Source of the DNA: Plecoglossus altivelis
Taxonomy: Eukaryota; Chordata; Actinopteri; Osmeriformes; Plecoglossidae
Assembly: GCA_036571765.1 (NCBI GenBank)
Contig: BROE01000022.1
Coordinates: 16,463,567 to 16,527,566, forward strand
Direction: 5' to 3'
Length of the DNA: 64,000 nucleotides
A program made the translations under genes and the position numbers. Under the pieces are notes generated by a model that was given only the letters and a program-made list of their open reading frames with translations, ran no database searches and was not told the DNA's origin. This document shows positions 1-11,297 of this stretch, in pieces. Every line of letters starts with the position of its first letter. Position 1 is the stretch's first letter.

Positions 1-2229
1 TCTGGAGATCCTCCTCCACACCAGGGCTATGCGCGGTGAGAGGATGGCGTGGAAGGAGATGAGGTCATACGTTGTTTCACGTGTGACAAGTCCCATTGGT
101 CCACTCACCCTTTAATTATGACACCGCAGCTTGATTTATGGCTGGCTTCCTGTTGCCAGGGGTGATCCTGCAAGCTCCAGGTGACATGTTAATGTGCAGA
201 GCTTTCCCCTCTGCGCCCGCTTGAGGCTCGTCAGCCACGGGATGATTGAATATGCATGCGGATTCCCCATCACCAAGACGATGTTTTCAGTTAAACACGA
301 ACTTCCTGTAATCACTTAACATAGCATGTGCCATTTCCCTGCTTACCATAAGAGAAAAGGAAAATCGTGTGGCTTTTTCGGACGGGGGAATGCCAAATTC
401 TGTTTCTGCGTAAATTGGGATATGGGTGGTTCCAAATGCATTGTGTCTGTGCTGCGCTGGTTCTGCTCCAGGTTAATACCAATCCAGTCTGCTCAGCTGG
501 ATCTGAGGGAAACACATCAAGAAGGGGGAGGGGGGTTGGCAGACAGATACTACAATCGACCATTCTGACACCTATAGACAGTTAATTGCTCCAAATTACC
601 TCAGGAAGCCAACAGCTAATTACCGTTTAATGAGCTGCTCGTCTGTGGGACTGCGAGAGCGTCTAACTAACACCTTCATTATTGGTTTCCTGCAATGGAT
701 TGACGAGGTGATTATTAGCCCTGCTGTGCACGGCGATGACGACACATGAGCTGCACCCAGGCAGCCATCCTTCAGAGCTCATCTGTAGCTAAGCTAACCG
801 GTCTGGGTCTGCACAGTGGGATATTAAACTCACAGCACAATGCTGAGAATATGACACACTATTAATACATTCCTTTGTGACCAAGTTTTTGGAAGTCAAA
901 CTTCTTCCTCGGTATGAAAATGCAAGCACACATTGTTTAGCTAGCTTTTTGGCAGGCTAGCTAAGCAGCTAAGTAGCTACCTCATAGCCCATAGCGATAA
1001 AGTAGCTACGTAACTGCCTAGTTACCCCGGTATGAGCTATGCTGTAACTATGAGATGTGGTTGTTGTGTTGTCAGAGGACACGAGTCCAATAGAAGGCAA
1101 GAGAGTGAGGAAGATAAACAGACAAGACGCAACGCAATGACACCAGTTATCCCTGTAAATATTTGGATGTAAATCCAATCATCCATCTGAATGTTTCTGC
1201 CCATGGTGTGACTAACAGCTTCAGGAGCAGCATCCTTTTAGGCTGAGAAGAGGCATTTCCTTCACCAGCTGATCTTAGTGGGGGGATATAGCTCACGCTG
1301 ACATTGCAGAATACTGACGCTATCGACCCTGAGCATCCAGAGCGCTCGTGAGCTGCGATTTCACTCTGCAGGAGAGGATACCCCTGGGTCAGGGATGGGG
1401 TCACTATAGGGGTCAGGGGTCATGTGAGGGCGGTGGTCCTTAAGTGACAATGTCCTACACTCAATAAGTGATAGAGGTCGCACACTATGTGAGCAGTATG
1501 AGCGTGCGGGACAACGCTTCAGAAAAGACCTGTGGTCATGGTAACAGGAGAGGGTATAGACTGGTCAGAGCAATCAGAAGTCTCCGTGGGTGATTATAGG
1601 ATGGCTCTCCGGGAAACGCTGTCTTATGACAGTGGACAGTCTTCACAGAAGATATCCAATTAGAACCAGAACTGCAACCTCCCCCCAGGCACCTGGTCCC
1701 TCATCATGAAGAAGACATTTGCAAAAAAACCAATCCTGTTCGCTGTATACGTTTAAGACGGGAAATGACTCTGGCTGAATCTCCCTAAACACTTGCACAA
1801 CTGAGGAAGAGATGAGGATGTTGCGCAAATGATGGGAGATTATGGTAATTGTCAGAAGTTTAGACGGTTTGAGGCTGGATTATGATGAGCCTGCTTTCAC
1901 CACCATAAAAGCAGGTCTAAATTACCCCTCGCTGAAAACTTTCTCGCTAATGAAGGTAATTTAGTCTTTGGAAGTTGGTTATGCATAGCTTAGCTCCGTC
2001 TCTCAATGTAACCCTCCTTTGTAAAGCAAGTAATACAGTACATTGTATTTCCATAAAGGACACAATCAGCAGATCTGTTCCGCAAGCTCCTTTAAAGACC
2101 TCCTAAAATAGATTAGACAGAGAATCACCTTTCACCTGTTCAAGCTGTCAATGAACCAATCCTCTTTCCTTGTGATGTGGCCAATGTATTCTCTCTCTCG
2201 CTACGCTTCCCCAGCACTCCTTTCATTCC
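1..2229. other. Intergenic, no gene seen
   Basis: Both strands contain only short reading frames without recognisable domains or splice-compatible structure. Mostly unique sequence, with one enhancer-like stretch at 585-760. Confidence 0.7.
585..760. promoter_or_regulatory. Candidate conserved non-coding element
   Basis: Repeat-free segment with several homeodomain-type words (AATTAC, CTAATTACC, TTTAATGAG, ATTATTAG) in a compact block. Gene deserts around developmental regulators often hold such elements. The judgement is based on composition only. Confidence 0.25.
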
Positions 2230-2400
2230 AGCCCTGGATCTCTGTCTAGCCATGGGTCTCAGTCTAGCCATGGGTCTCAGTCCAGCCATGGGTCTCTGTC
2301 TAGCCATGGCTCTCAGTCCAGCCATGGGTCTCAATCCAGCCCTGGGTCTCTGTCTAGCCATGGGTCTCAATCCAGCCCTGGGTCTCTGCCTACCCCTGGT
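2230..2400. repeat. 18-bp minisatellite
   Basis: Tandem copies of an 18-bp unit close to ATGGGTCTCAGTCTAGCC, with variants CTCAGTCC, CTCTGTCT and CTCAATCC, about nine units. Reading through it in any frame gives six-residue periodic peptides that are not real proteins. Confidence 0.9.
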
Positions 2401-2406
2401 TTTCCA

Positions 2407-2425
2407 CCCCCCCCCCCCCCCCCCT
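2407..2425. repeat. Poly-C run after the 18-bp array
   Basis: A nearly pure C homopolymer directly downstream of the 18-bp array. Confidence 0.85.
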
Positions 2426-2430
2426 CCCTG

Positions 2431-5400
2431 CTTCCCAGCCCTGGCTCCCTGACTGAGACGGCCTCCTGGCCCTGCCTGCAACCCGATACCTGTCAGCCTC
2501 TGAGGTCGTGGCTGTGCCCTGTCTATCTAAGGCTCAGTGTGGGGTCTGTGCTTGGGAATGAGCAAGGCAGGTTATGGGGGCGTGGGAACAAGGTGAGCGA
2601 CGAATACACGTGCTGATGTTCTCTGCATAGTGATGCCTTTAAAAAACACCACAATAAGAACCTATGTGGGTTAAAAACACAAAACAAAAATGGACAGAGG
2701 GCAGCCAGACACACTTGTTGACTACAGAACTATATACTCTGTTCCTTAGTTCAACTTTAGGGATCAAAGATTGTATTGTTCCTTAGTTGGAGTTATGACA
2801 GCACCTTCTCATGTTCTTTTTGCCTTCCAGAACCAGCAGGCCAGCAAGAAGCATATAGCAGGAGATACGATGTTCAGATGTGGTGAACACCACGTGGCAT
2901 TCAGACCATGGTGAAAACCACAGCACCACACAGGCCCACAAAGAGCTGTGGCCCAGAACAAAGCCTTATGGGAATATGAGTGTTTCAAGTCAAGTCCATC
3001 TGATAGTATAGCTCTGTAGTGCCGTTACTGTAAAAGACTACTTTGTCTGAATTCCCTCCAGTGAGAACCCTTTGTTCATTAAAAGGACCAAACGATAAGT
3101 GAACATGAAGTAAGTGTAACTGTAAGTGTAAAACGAGTAAACAGTTACAGCGTAATATGTCATTGACATAGGGATTCACACATAACCGTAGATGTGCATT
3201 CTCCTCAAATTACGTATGCATGCCTCGTTTTCAAATTATTTCTGGAGATGCTCCACTAATTCGGAACTATCCATTTTCATAACTGCCTCTATGCCCTGTG
3301 TTGACCGATCAAAGACGTTTCCCATCCTGGGGATGAGATGTTGCCTTCCAGTGTTTAAAAAAAAACCCTCTTTGCATGTGAATGGCAGCCATGACCATGT
3401 TGTGCAGCTGTGATAATCTTAGCTGCACAACTAAATAGTTCACTTGAACTAGGAACTCCCCCTGGCTGAGGAGATCATACATTTGCATGTTTGGCTTTCT
3501 GCCTTCAATCATGTCCTACAATTCCATGCTTAATACTTGGTGAAAGTTAAATGCTTTTAGAAGTCCCAACATGCTAAACAGGAAGTATTGTGGTAATGGA
3601 AAATCCGCTGAAATTACAAGATGGTTTTAAAACCAGTTTGAAGCTATGCTGTGGGCTATGCTGGCGGTCCATCTAGTCTTCAGGGTCCTCCAACTCTGAT
3701 GTCATTGCATCCGACCGTGTTTACCTGAAACCCCACAGTAACCCACTAACCATCATCCATCCTAACCCTAATCTTAACCCCAACCATTAGCCTGTAAAGC
3801 CATTAGGTGTGAAAACACGCCCATACATACACAGATAATTATAACACAGAGTATTTCCTGCTCCTGTCTGGGGGTGGGTCCTGCAGCTGACAGCTACCCT
3901 CTGCCACTCGACACTGAGGCAGGGGTAAATGTCAGCTTCCAATGCTGCACGGAGCACTGCAGTGCGGCAAAGTTTTTACATAACTTAAATGAGTAAGTAG
4001 CTTTTCAACAGCACAGGTACCAGAGGCAGGAAGGTTCTTCTGTTTTTTTCTCAGCCTCTCTCCCCCAACGTTCCTGTTCTGGCTCTCCACAAAGGACGTG
4101 TGTAGCGTGTCTTTTTGTGACTAGCTTCTCGTGCTTCTATCCAAGGATTCTAAGTGAACTAAAAACTTAAATGGTATATGAAAATATCAGTATTGCCGCT
4201 TCTTTGAGCTTCCAATATCCACTGTTGCATAGTGTTTGACTGTGGCTGGAACTTTAGCTGCAACATCATAGTCTTCCCAGCTCAACCAGTTGCTTTAATA
4301 TGATGAGCATCTCAGCACCCTGCAGACATTTGACGGAAACCAATCCCTTTATTTGTGTATTTAATCTATTCAGAGTCACAGCACAAGAAACGACAAATAA
4401 AGTTGATCTTGCGGTTGGAAAATCATGTCTGGAGGATAAATTGAATCTAGGATTTCATAACGCCACAACATAGCATGTGTTTAGAATGAGATTCGAAGAT
4501 TATATGGTGGTTCATATTCTGTATATAAAGGGTGTTAGATGCTACACAGGAGTTCCATCCCATTTGAGATGACCTTTATAAAATCGAGCAATTTTTAGGA
4601 AGGGGGATTACTCCAGTGTCTTTTTCAATCCACACGTTGTCCTTGCAAATATGGCATTTTCAGCTTGCTCAGATTCCAATTTGCATGCGGACAAAAAAAA
4701 ACTAGGTGTGTTTCTTGTCCGCGGATTTTTGTGTGTGCTGACCTTGTCAGCGTACATGAATTCCGTTTTCTATGGGTGTGGAGGATATATGGGAGGACTG
4801 GTATTCTATTATTTAAACTCAGTCTGGGACTGCCCTTCTGGTAATGAACCCCTAAATGTTTGTGTGTGATGAATACCAAGCCTCCAGCTAAAAGGGTGGA
4901 ATCATGATTTATTTCCCTCATAACCTGCCATTAATCCTAGATTTCTCTAGGTGTAATATATCGAATTGACAGGCAGCCAGGCAATAGTGGCTTCTTCACT
5001 AGATTTGACCCTCTGTTGTGCTCCCCAGACTCCAGCAGTCATGGCTTGTTTCACGCTGAGAGTCTAACGGTGCAGTGTGAACATCCACAACTCTATCCTC
5101 AATGAGTCTCATCCATCTAAGTCTCCCAGACCGCAGAGGAAGCTACCATGGCTAAATACAGTGGTAGATTTGGTGGGGGATTATCTCCGAAGGAAACAGC
5201 TGTCTCCTGAAGACAATTGATCATCGTCTGTTGCTATGTGTTCGCATCCAATCAAATGCCGCTTTTGTTTTCGGAAAAACCGAAAGAGCTCATGATTGTG
5301 GCCCGGAAAGATGTTGTACAAGGGGGTATGTGAGCACATGTTCTTCAGACAGACGTTTGGGCATGCCCACTGGAGCCCACACATGCCCACAGGAGTTCAG

Positions 5401-7008
5401 GTCTGTCAGGTTGTACAAGGTCACATGAAACTAGCCAATGGGAGCTCATGCTCCTCCCGGCTGCAACTGAAGTGATGATCAACTATACTGCCCACTGATG
5501 AAGCCCCTGCATTTACAAACCCCTCTCACTGCTCATACACAATGGGGAGACAGCTTGCACGGAATTGCATTTTTCATAACATTCAAATGTGATTCAAAGG
5601 TGTGTTTATCAGAGCAGAAAGCGAATGGCTCCCCCAATGATGGCAATTTTTAACCGTCTCTCAAGTAGTAACTAAGGCTCTTTAGTCTAGGTTGTCTGCG
5701 TGATATGGATAAGGTGGCGTATAGCTTAGTGGTAGGACAATTAAACTACCGATTTAGCCATACCAGTTTTGCTTTGGAAAACAACTTTGGATAAATGATT
5801 ATATCAAACATGAAGATGTTTGTCTGTCACTGTTGTAGGATCATAACAAAAGAGGAGAAAAACACAGACAGAGGACATGTTGACCTAAAAACAACAACAG
5901 CGCTTAATCAACACGTTCTGAGGTCAGACTGTGGTCATCTGGCTGGGAGAGGGAGCTGGAGGTTCGGGAGGTCATGACCTCTAAGTCCTCTGGGCATTAA
6001 CCTAGGGGTCATCTCATTCACTGGAGGGTCAGAGGTGTGTTTACCTAGGCTGACCCTACCTTGCTACTGCGGGGATGAGGATAATATCTTTCATCAGGCA
6101 AGGTACACAATTATGTAAAAATGGCTTTTCTATTTCTTATCCAAAGTGTAATTAAATGGCTGTAAACCGCAAATCTGTCTTTTCCCAAACATATACACCA
6201 GGTTGGACTGGGGGAGGGGTGGTCAGTTCAGGTCAACCTGTAGAAAAAGAGGTTCCAGCAGGAGGGAGGGAGAGGATAAATCAGTCATGGGGGAGGAGGA
6301 ATATTCAGCAAGCAGCCCAGTGACCTTGCGTCCACGGGTGTGGTTTTCAGTTGGCTTTCATTACTCAACACACACACACGCTCACACACAAACGCAACAT
6401 TGATTTTTCCCTCGCCTTTGAAATGTTCATGCATTTTAAAATATGGAGTGAAAGTCCCTCACTAAGAATAGCTCCAGCAATCCGTACGTCGAGATGAATA
6501 CACCACAAACTGATGACTGACGACGTTTTAAGGCAATCAAAAATGGCTGGTTATTTTGAAGGAGTAACTCAATGTAATGGAAGACGATTCACTAGACATC
6601 CAGAGAAATCCATGACTGCATCCCAACACCTATACTATTCAATATGCTTGACACAGTAGTAAACTATGTTTAATACAGTTCACCAAAAGTACTAGGATGT
6701 CCAACTGAATCAGATTTTGCAGTGTGAGTCAGCATGCTTTTCTGGTAGTTCTGACCCACAACCCTTAGTGCAGAGGAAAAGGCGTCATCCTTGGAGACAA
6801 TGGCGTCACCTTAACAAAGAATTTATATAAATAAAAATGTGGCCCAGTTCCAGGCACTGTTACATGACATCATATAAGTAATATGTCCTAACCGGATGCA
6901 TATTGCACTTAACAGTACACGCTGTGTTAGGACAGCTGTCGTACCTGCTGAAAATAAAAGCGTGCAATTCAAGACTCAGCTTAAGTCTATGGGTTTACTT
7001 ACTCTAGA
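2431..7008. other. Intergenic, no gene seen
   Basis: Unique AT-rich sequence with a short telomere-like CCTAACCCTAA stretch near 3760, a SINE-like remnant at 5708-5800 and a CA-rich stretch near 6368-6393. No supported coding exon. Confidence 0.65.
5708..5800 (+). mobile_element. Possible tRNA-derived SINE remnant
   Basis: TAGCTTAGTGG at 5722-5732 fits the polymerase III A-box pattern, and CTTTGGATAAATG near 5785 resembles the tail of many fish SINEs. No clear B box or target-site duplication is seen, so this may be chance. Confidence 0.25.
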
Positions 7009-7692
7009 AGGCTAACAGGTTAACAGACTAATGTATCCAGTAGGCTGTTAGGATTAGCTAGTAGGGTCAGCAAGCTAACAGGAGAACAGTGTTGGTTAGG
7101 TTCACAGGCTAGAAAGCTAACAGGCTAACAGATGAACAGAGTTGGTTAGGTTCACAGGCTAGAAAGCTAACAGGCTAACAGATGAACAGAGTTGGTTAGG
7201 TTCACAGGCTAGAAAGCTAACAAGCTAACAGGAGAGCAGTGTTGGTGTTGGTTAGGTTCACAGGCTAAAAAGCTAACAAGCTAATAGGAGAACAGATTTG
7301 ATTAGGTTCACAGGCTAGAAAGCTAACATGCTAACAGGAGAATAGAGTTGGTTAGGTTCACAGGCTAGAAAGCTAACAAGCTAACAGGTGAACAGAGTTG
7401 ATTAGATTCACAGGCTAGAAAGCTAACAAGCTAACAGGTGAACAGAGTTGATTAGATTCACAGGCTAGAAAGCTAACAAGCTAACAGGAGAACAGAGTTG
7501 GTTAGGGTCACAGGCTAGAAAGCTAACAAGCTAACAGGTGAACAGAGTTGATTAGGTTCACAGGCTAGAAAGTTAACAAGCTAACAGCAGAGCAGAGTTG
7601 GTTAGGTTCACAGGCTAGAAAGCTAACAAGCTAACAGGTAAACAGAGTTGATTAGGTTCACAGGCTAGAAAGCTAACAAGCTAACAGGTGAA
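7009..7692. repeat. 50-bp minisatellite (about 12 copies)
   Basis: The unit starts at 7091, 7141 and 7191 exactly 50 bp apart and contains GGTTCACAGGCTAGAAAGCT followed by AACAGGCTAACAGATGAACA. Later copies vary (GATTAG for GGTTAG; AACAAG for AACAGG), and one copy carries a 6-bp insertion near 7241. Looser units extend back to about 7009. Confidence 0.92.
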
Positions 7693-8643
7693 CCAGCTGG
7701 CAGAGGTCCTGATGTAGAATGGCACTGTAACAACACTGAACATTTGATTGATATGACGTAACCCATTTTCCAGGGAAATCCCAAATCTAAATCTGGGGCT
7801 CTGAAGTAAGGTGGTTTCAAGCCGAGAACCTGTTTTGGACAGGAAGGAAACAACAGTTCACCTCCCTCTTGGCTGTCTCTCAACATACAGCGGTAGACGT
7901 AGTTACCGATTAAGCACAGGAAATTCCCCGTCTCTGTGAAACAGATGGGTTGTTCTCCATCAAACCTTTCCATGGTTGCTGTGGAGACACTGTCATCCTC
8001 CACAGGGCCCTCAGAGCCCCTGTTAAACAGCGGTTACATATGTTGATCAAATATTGACCGCCTGTCATCCTTAGATGAATTAATTAGCTTCTTGACCCAG
8101 TCAGACCAAAAGCACACAGCTGGTCTGATAAGCAAGACCACAGTCGCACCATATAAGCACGAAGGAGTCGTCGCAGCTGCTGGCCTGAGTCTTAACTGTC
8201 AAGTCATTCTGTCACACATTCCAGTGAGGCTGACTCACAGCCCGTCAAAGCGCAGTGAGGACACGCAGCAGTTACCTCACCACACACGCCCAGAGTTTGT
8301 CAACACTCGGCTGTTATAATACACCCTGTAGATGGAATCCGCCATATAACGCACCAGTGTGTGTTACCAGGTCCACTGGACGTCTCTCTGGCTGGGTGAG
8401 AAATCCCTCTCCCACACCTTGAACGACCGACCTTCCGTTTGCGATGGAGGATGGAGGGGTTTGGTACTTTGTTAACGGGGGCTCGTTATCTCCAGATTGT
8501 GAGTCTTTGTCAGAAGGGGAACTTGGGGCCATTGGTGGTTCTGTTTAATTAACCACAATCAGGACTTCCACGCCCCACACAGTCCAAACCTCTAGAGGAC
8601 TGAGTCACAGATGTTCACACCTTTTTCCTTTCCTCTCTGTCTG

Positions 8644-8706
8644 TCACACACACACACACACACTCACAATCACACACGCGCACACACACACACGCACACA
8701 CACACC
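8644..8706. repeat. CA microsatellite
   Basis: Interrupted CA repeat with CACG and CTCA variants. Confidence 0.9.
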
Positions 8707-9889
8707 ATCTCTTATCCTCCGTCTGACCTCGTTCTTTAACCTGCTGTCCTCCGTCCTCCTCTCTTTACCTCTCCTCTTTTGTCCTCCCCTTTCTTCTCTC
8801 CTCCCCGCTCCTCTCTCCCCCCTCCCTCTTTGTCTCAACCCCAGCGCTCTTCCTAGCTCGCTGCCTCTCTTCATCCTGTCCTCAAAGCCGTCTCCCGCTT
8901 AGCTCCCCTCCCCCACACTCCCTCTGCATGGTTCTCCAAGGCGTGTCTCTACGTCTAAGCACTCTTCCTTCCCCCATCCCCCCCCGCCCCATCCCACCCG
9001 CGACACACTCACCTCGCATCCTCCAGGGCCGTGAGACAAGCCTGTGGTCGCATCCGCCATCAGTGTGAGAAGACCCTGTAGCCTGCCAGCGGGCCCTCTG
9101 CGTGCTGCCAGAGAGCTGCCAGCCCTGGCAAGAAGCTAAACGCTGTCCAACCTCGCAGCGATGGCCATTAAGCGTCCGCAACCATGTGGGAGTGAAAATG
9201 AGAACATGCAAGGGTGTGGAAATAACAAGGAAGACGGTTGATGTAGTTTAACGTCGCCACATGAAACAGATGCCAGTTGCCGTGACAGGAGGTTAATCTG
9301 GAGAACGTCTTTGCATTCTTCTTTACAGTGGACAGCATCTTGGACAACTCAGATTTCCTTGCTGCCACAACCTTGCTCTGACATGTTACAAACCCTTTGG
9401 AGAACTGGCAAACGTGAAGACATTTCTTTATTTTAAATTCATAAACATGAACACTCAAGTCTCCTTCTTGGGGACAAAGAGAGGACAATCTGTCACAGTA
9501 AGAGGGACATGTCTATCTGGGGGAACAGTAATGCATACCGTCACCACCAATTATGCATCTGTCTGGACTGGGGTTCCTATGGGAGAGGAACACAGAGTGT
9601 GCCAGGTTATCTGGTCTATACCGGAATGACCCAGTCATTTAAATAGTTATTCATCGTTTCTGGAATTGAAATCAATGGAATGAAACAATCATTGTGCTGT
9701 GGAGAGACACGTCATAAGCTCCAAAAGTGTTTTCAATGTATCACAAAAGAAATACTTCTCCTCAGCATTCAAGCTGGCGCATGCTGTAGCCTATTTTCCG
9801 TGTCCCGTGTTTACAAGAATTTGCATATTCGAAAAGTGACAGTTGTGAGCTGCGGCGGGGTGAACGTCGTTAGCAGCAGTCAGCACCAT

Positions 9890-10450
9890 TAGCTGAGAGG
9901 GGAGGGAGGCACTAAATGCAAGGCCCCGGGGCGAGGCAGCAAATGAAGTGGTTCACTCCACGCGAGTCAGGAATCTTCTCCCTCATCTGAAACCTCATTA
10001 TGCATTTACTAGGAGCAGCCGGGGGCAAACCGGGGCGACTCATCAGGGTTGAGTAAGTGGCGGGGAGTGAGTCTCTGCCACGCCACAGCGCCTAGTTGTC
10101 ACTGACCTGCTCCTCTTGGCGCGAGAGGCAGCAGATGTTAAATGCTTCCAGTCATCCCTCATATTCGTCACCGCAACACGCGCACGTCTGGCGCACGCGG
10201 TCGCACATTACGTTTGCAGGTTAAATTGTGCTGGTATAGGAGAAAGCGTTATTCTCGATACCTGACAGCGTTCACTATTCTAATCAAACACCGTCAACTG
10301 ACGAGCAGACCATCTTAATCTGCCTTTCTCCTTCTGGTCGTAATCTTAAACCATTTAGGTATCCTTTATCCTTTAATTCCACAGATAATTGAATTAATCC
10401 CCTGGCCTGGAAGTGAACCATTTGGCAAATTGATCATACAAAGGCTAGTA
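9890..10450. promoter_or_regulatory. Candidate upstream regulatory segment of rnd3
   Basis: A repeat-free block about 0.7-1.3 kb upstream of the rnd3 start, with GCAAATGAA and ATTATGCATTTAC (octamer/POU-like) words and ATTGAATTAATCC (homeodomain-like). Its position and composition suggest a proximal enhancer. No alignment evidence is available. Confidence 0.28.
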
Positions 10451-10933
10451 GTTTAATCTCCACAGACAGACTCGACATACCACTTCCACACGTAGCTCTT
10501 TATTAAGTAAAAAAAAAAGCAAGTATTATCTTTGCAAAATCTCTGAATTGCTGTCAACAGGTCAACAGTTTCGTGTATTTCTTTGGCAGACTGGCAAGAC
10601 TGCAGGCAGCTAGGGTATACCAATTACAGGTGATCCAGCTCTCACTTGTAAGGTCACATCAGCGTCTAATTAGCCAAAACAGTCTGTACAGTATTTCACA
10701 GGCTGAAAGTGTCTGAATAGGTTAAGATACCGAATACACACCGATAGCCTAGTGGACCAAAGTTAGGATCATATGAAATGGAACCATCCATTATCTACTC
10801 CAGCTTCTCCCAAATCCGCTCCCCCCCCTCCCTCCCGCCTGCTCAAATCCACGGATTGCCTGTTTCTAGTGACAACAGAAACACGTAGGGGGCGCTGTCC
10901 TCGTGACAATGTTTATCACCTCCACGAGGGAAA

Positions 10934-10990
10934 GGGGCGGACATCAAATGGGTGAGGAAGGCGATTGGTTCATATCTTCGTATATAGTCC
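10934..10990 (+). promoter_or_regulatory. Putative rnd3 core promoter (GC box, inverted CCAAT, TATA)
   Basis: A GC-box-like GGGGCGG lies at 10934-10940, an inverted CCAAT (ATTGG) at 10964-10968 and a TATATAG at 10981-10987, in the usual order. About 200 bp downstream is the CDS start. This places the transcription start near 11010-11020 by inference; no transcript evidence is available. Confidence 0.55.
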
Positions 10991-11009
10991 GCCGCGCGCA
11001 TCTTTGTCT

Positions 11010-11192
11010 ATTATCTACGGGGACTTTGTTTGCAGGGGTTGTTCACATGTGTAAAGTAAAACAATCAATGGAGCTTCGACTGTTAGAATGACTGTTGTTT
11101 GGAGCTTGTTAGTGTAAAATTTGTTCACTACGGACAGTGAAAAGTCAATGAAGGAGACCAGATTCGGCATTCGAGCTTTTTCCTGAATCAGG
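11010..11192 (+). other. Inferred rnd3 5' UTR with a short upstream ORF
   Basis: The 5' boundary is inferred from the TATA position. An ATG at 11148 opens a 12-codon ORF ending in TGA at 11184-11186, in frame with and exactly 45 nt upstream of the main ATG. Its context is weak (T at -3), which would favour leaky scanning to 11193. Confidence 0.5.
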
Positions 11193-11297
11193 ATGGATCC
11201 CAACCAGAGCGTGAAGTGTAAAATAGTGGTTGTCGGGGACAGCCAGTGCGGAAAGACAGCTTTGCTTCATGTCTTCGCGAAAGATTCGTTTCCAGAG
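11193..11297 (+). CDS. rnd3: rnd3 coding exon 1 (residues 1-35)
   Basis: This exon encodes MDPNQS through the P-loop to FPE and ends in GAG followed by the donor GTACGT (phase 0). It differs from exon 1 of the minus-strand paralogue at 26 of 105 positions by hand count. It is therefore clearly diverged and lies outside the homogenised tracts. Confidence 0.96.

Larger units (their letters stand above)
7693..10933. other. Intergenic upstream of rnd3, no other gene seen
   Basis: Contains a CA microsatellite, a pyrimidine-rich block at about 8728-8835 and, from about 9880, repeat-poor sequence leading to the rnd3 promoter. No supported coding exon. Confidence 0.65.

Noticed and set aside
2140..2481. 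Open frames with six-residue periodicity on both strands
   Set aside because: Translation of the 18-bp minisatellite.
3755..3792. Telomere-like CCTAACCCTAA stretch
   Set aside because: Too short and imperfect to call an interstitial telomere.
7009..7692. Regular repeats resembling a CRISPR array
   Set aside because: Units are head-to-tail without unique spacers, in a vertebrate genome; this is a minisatellite.
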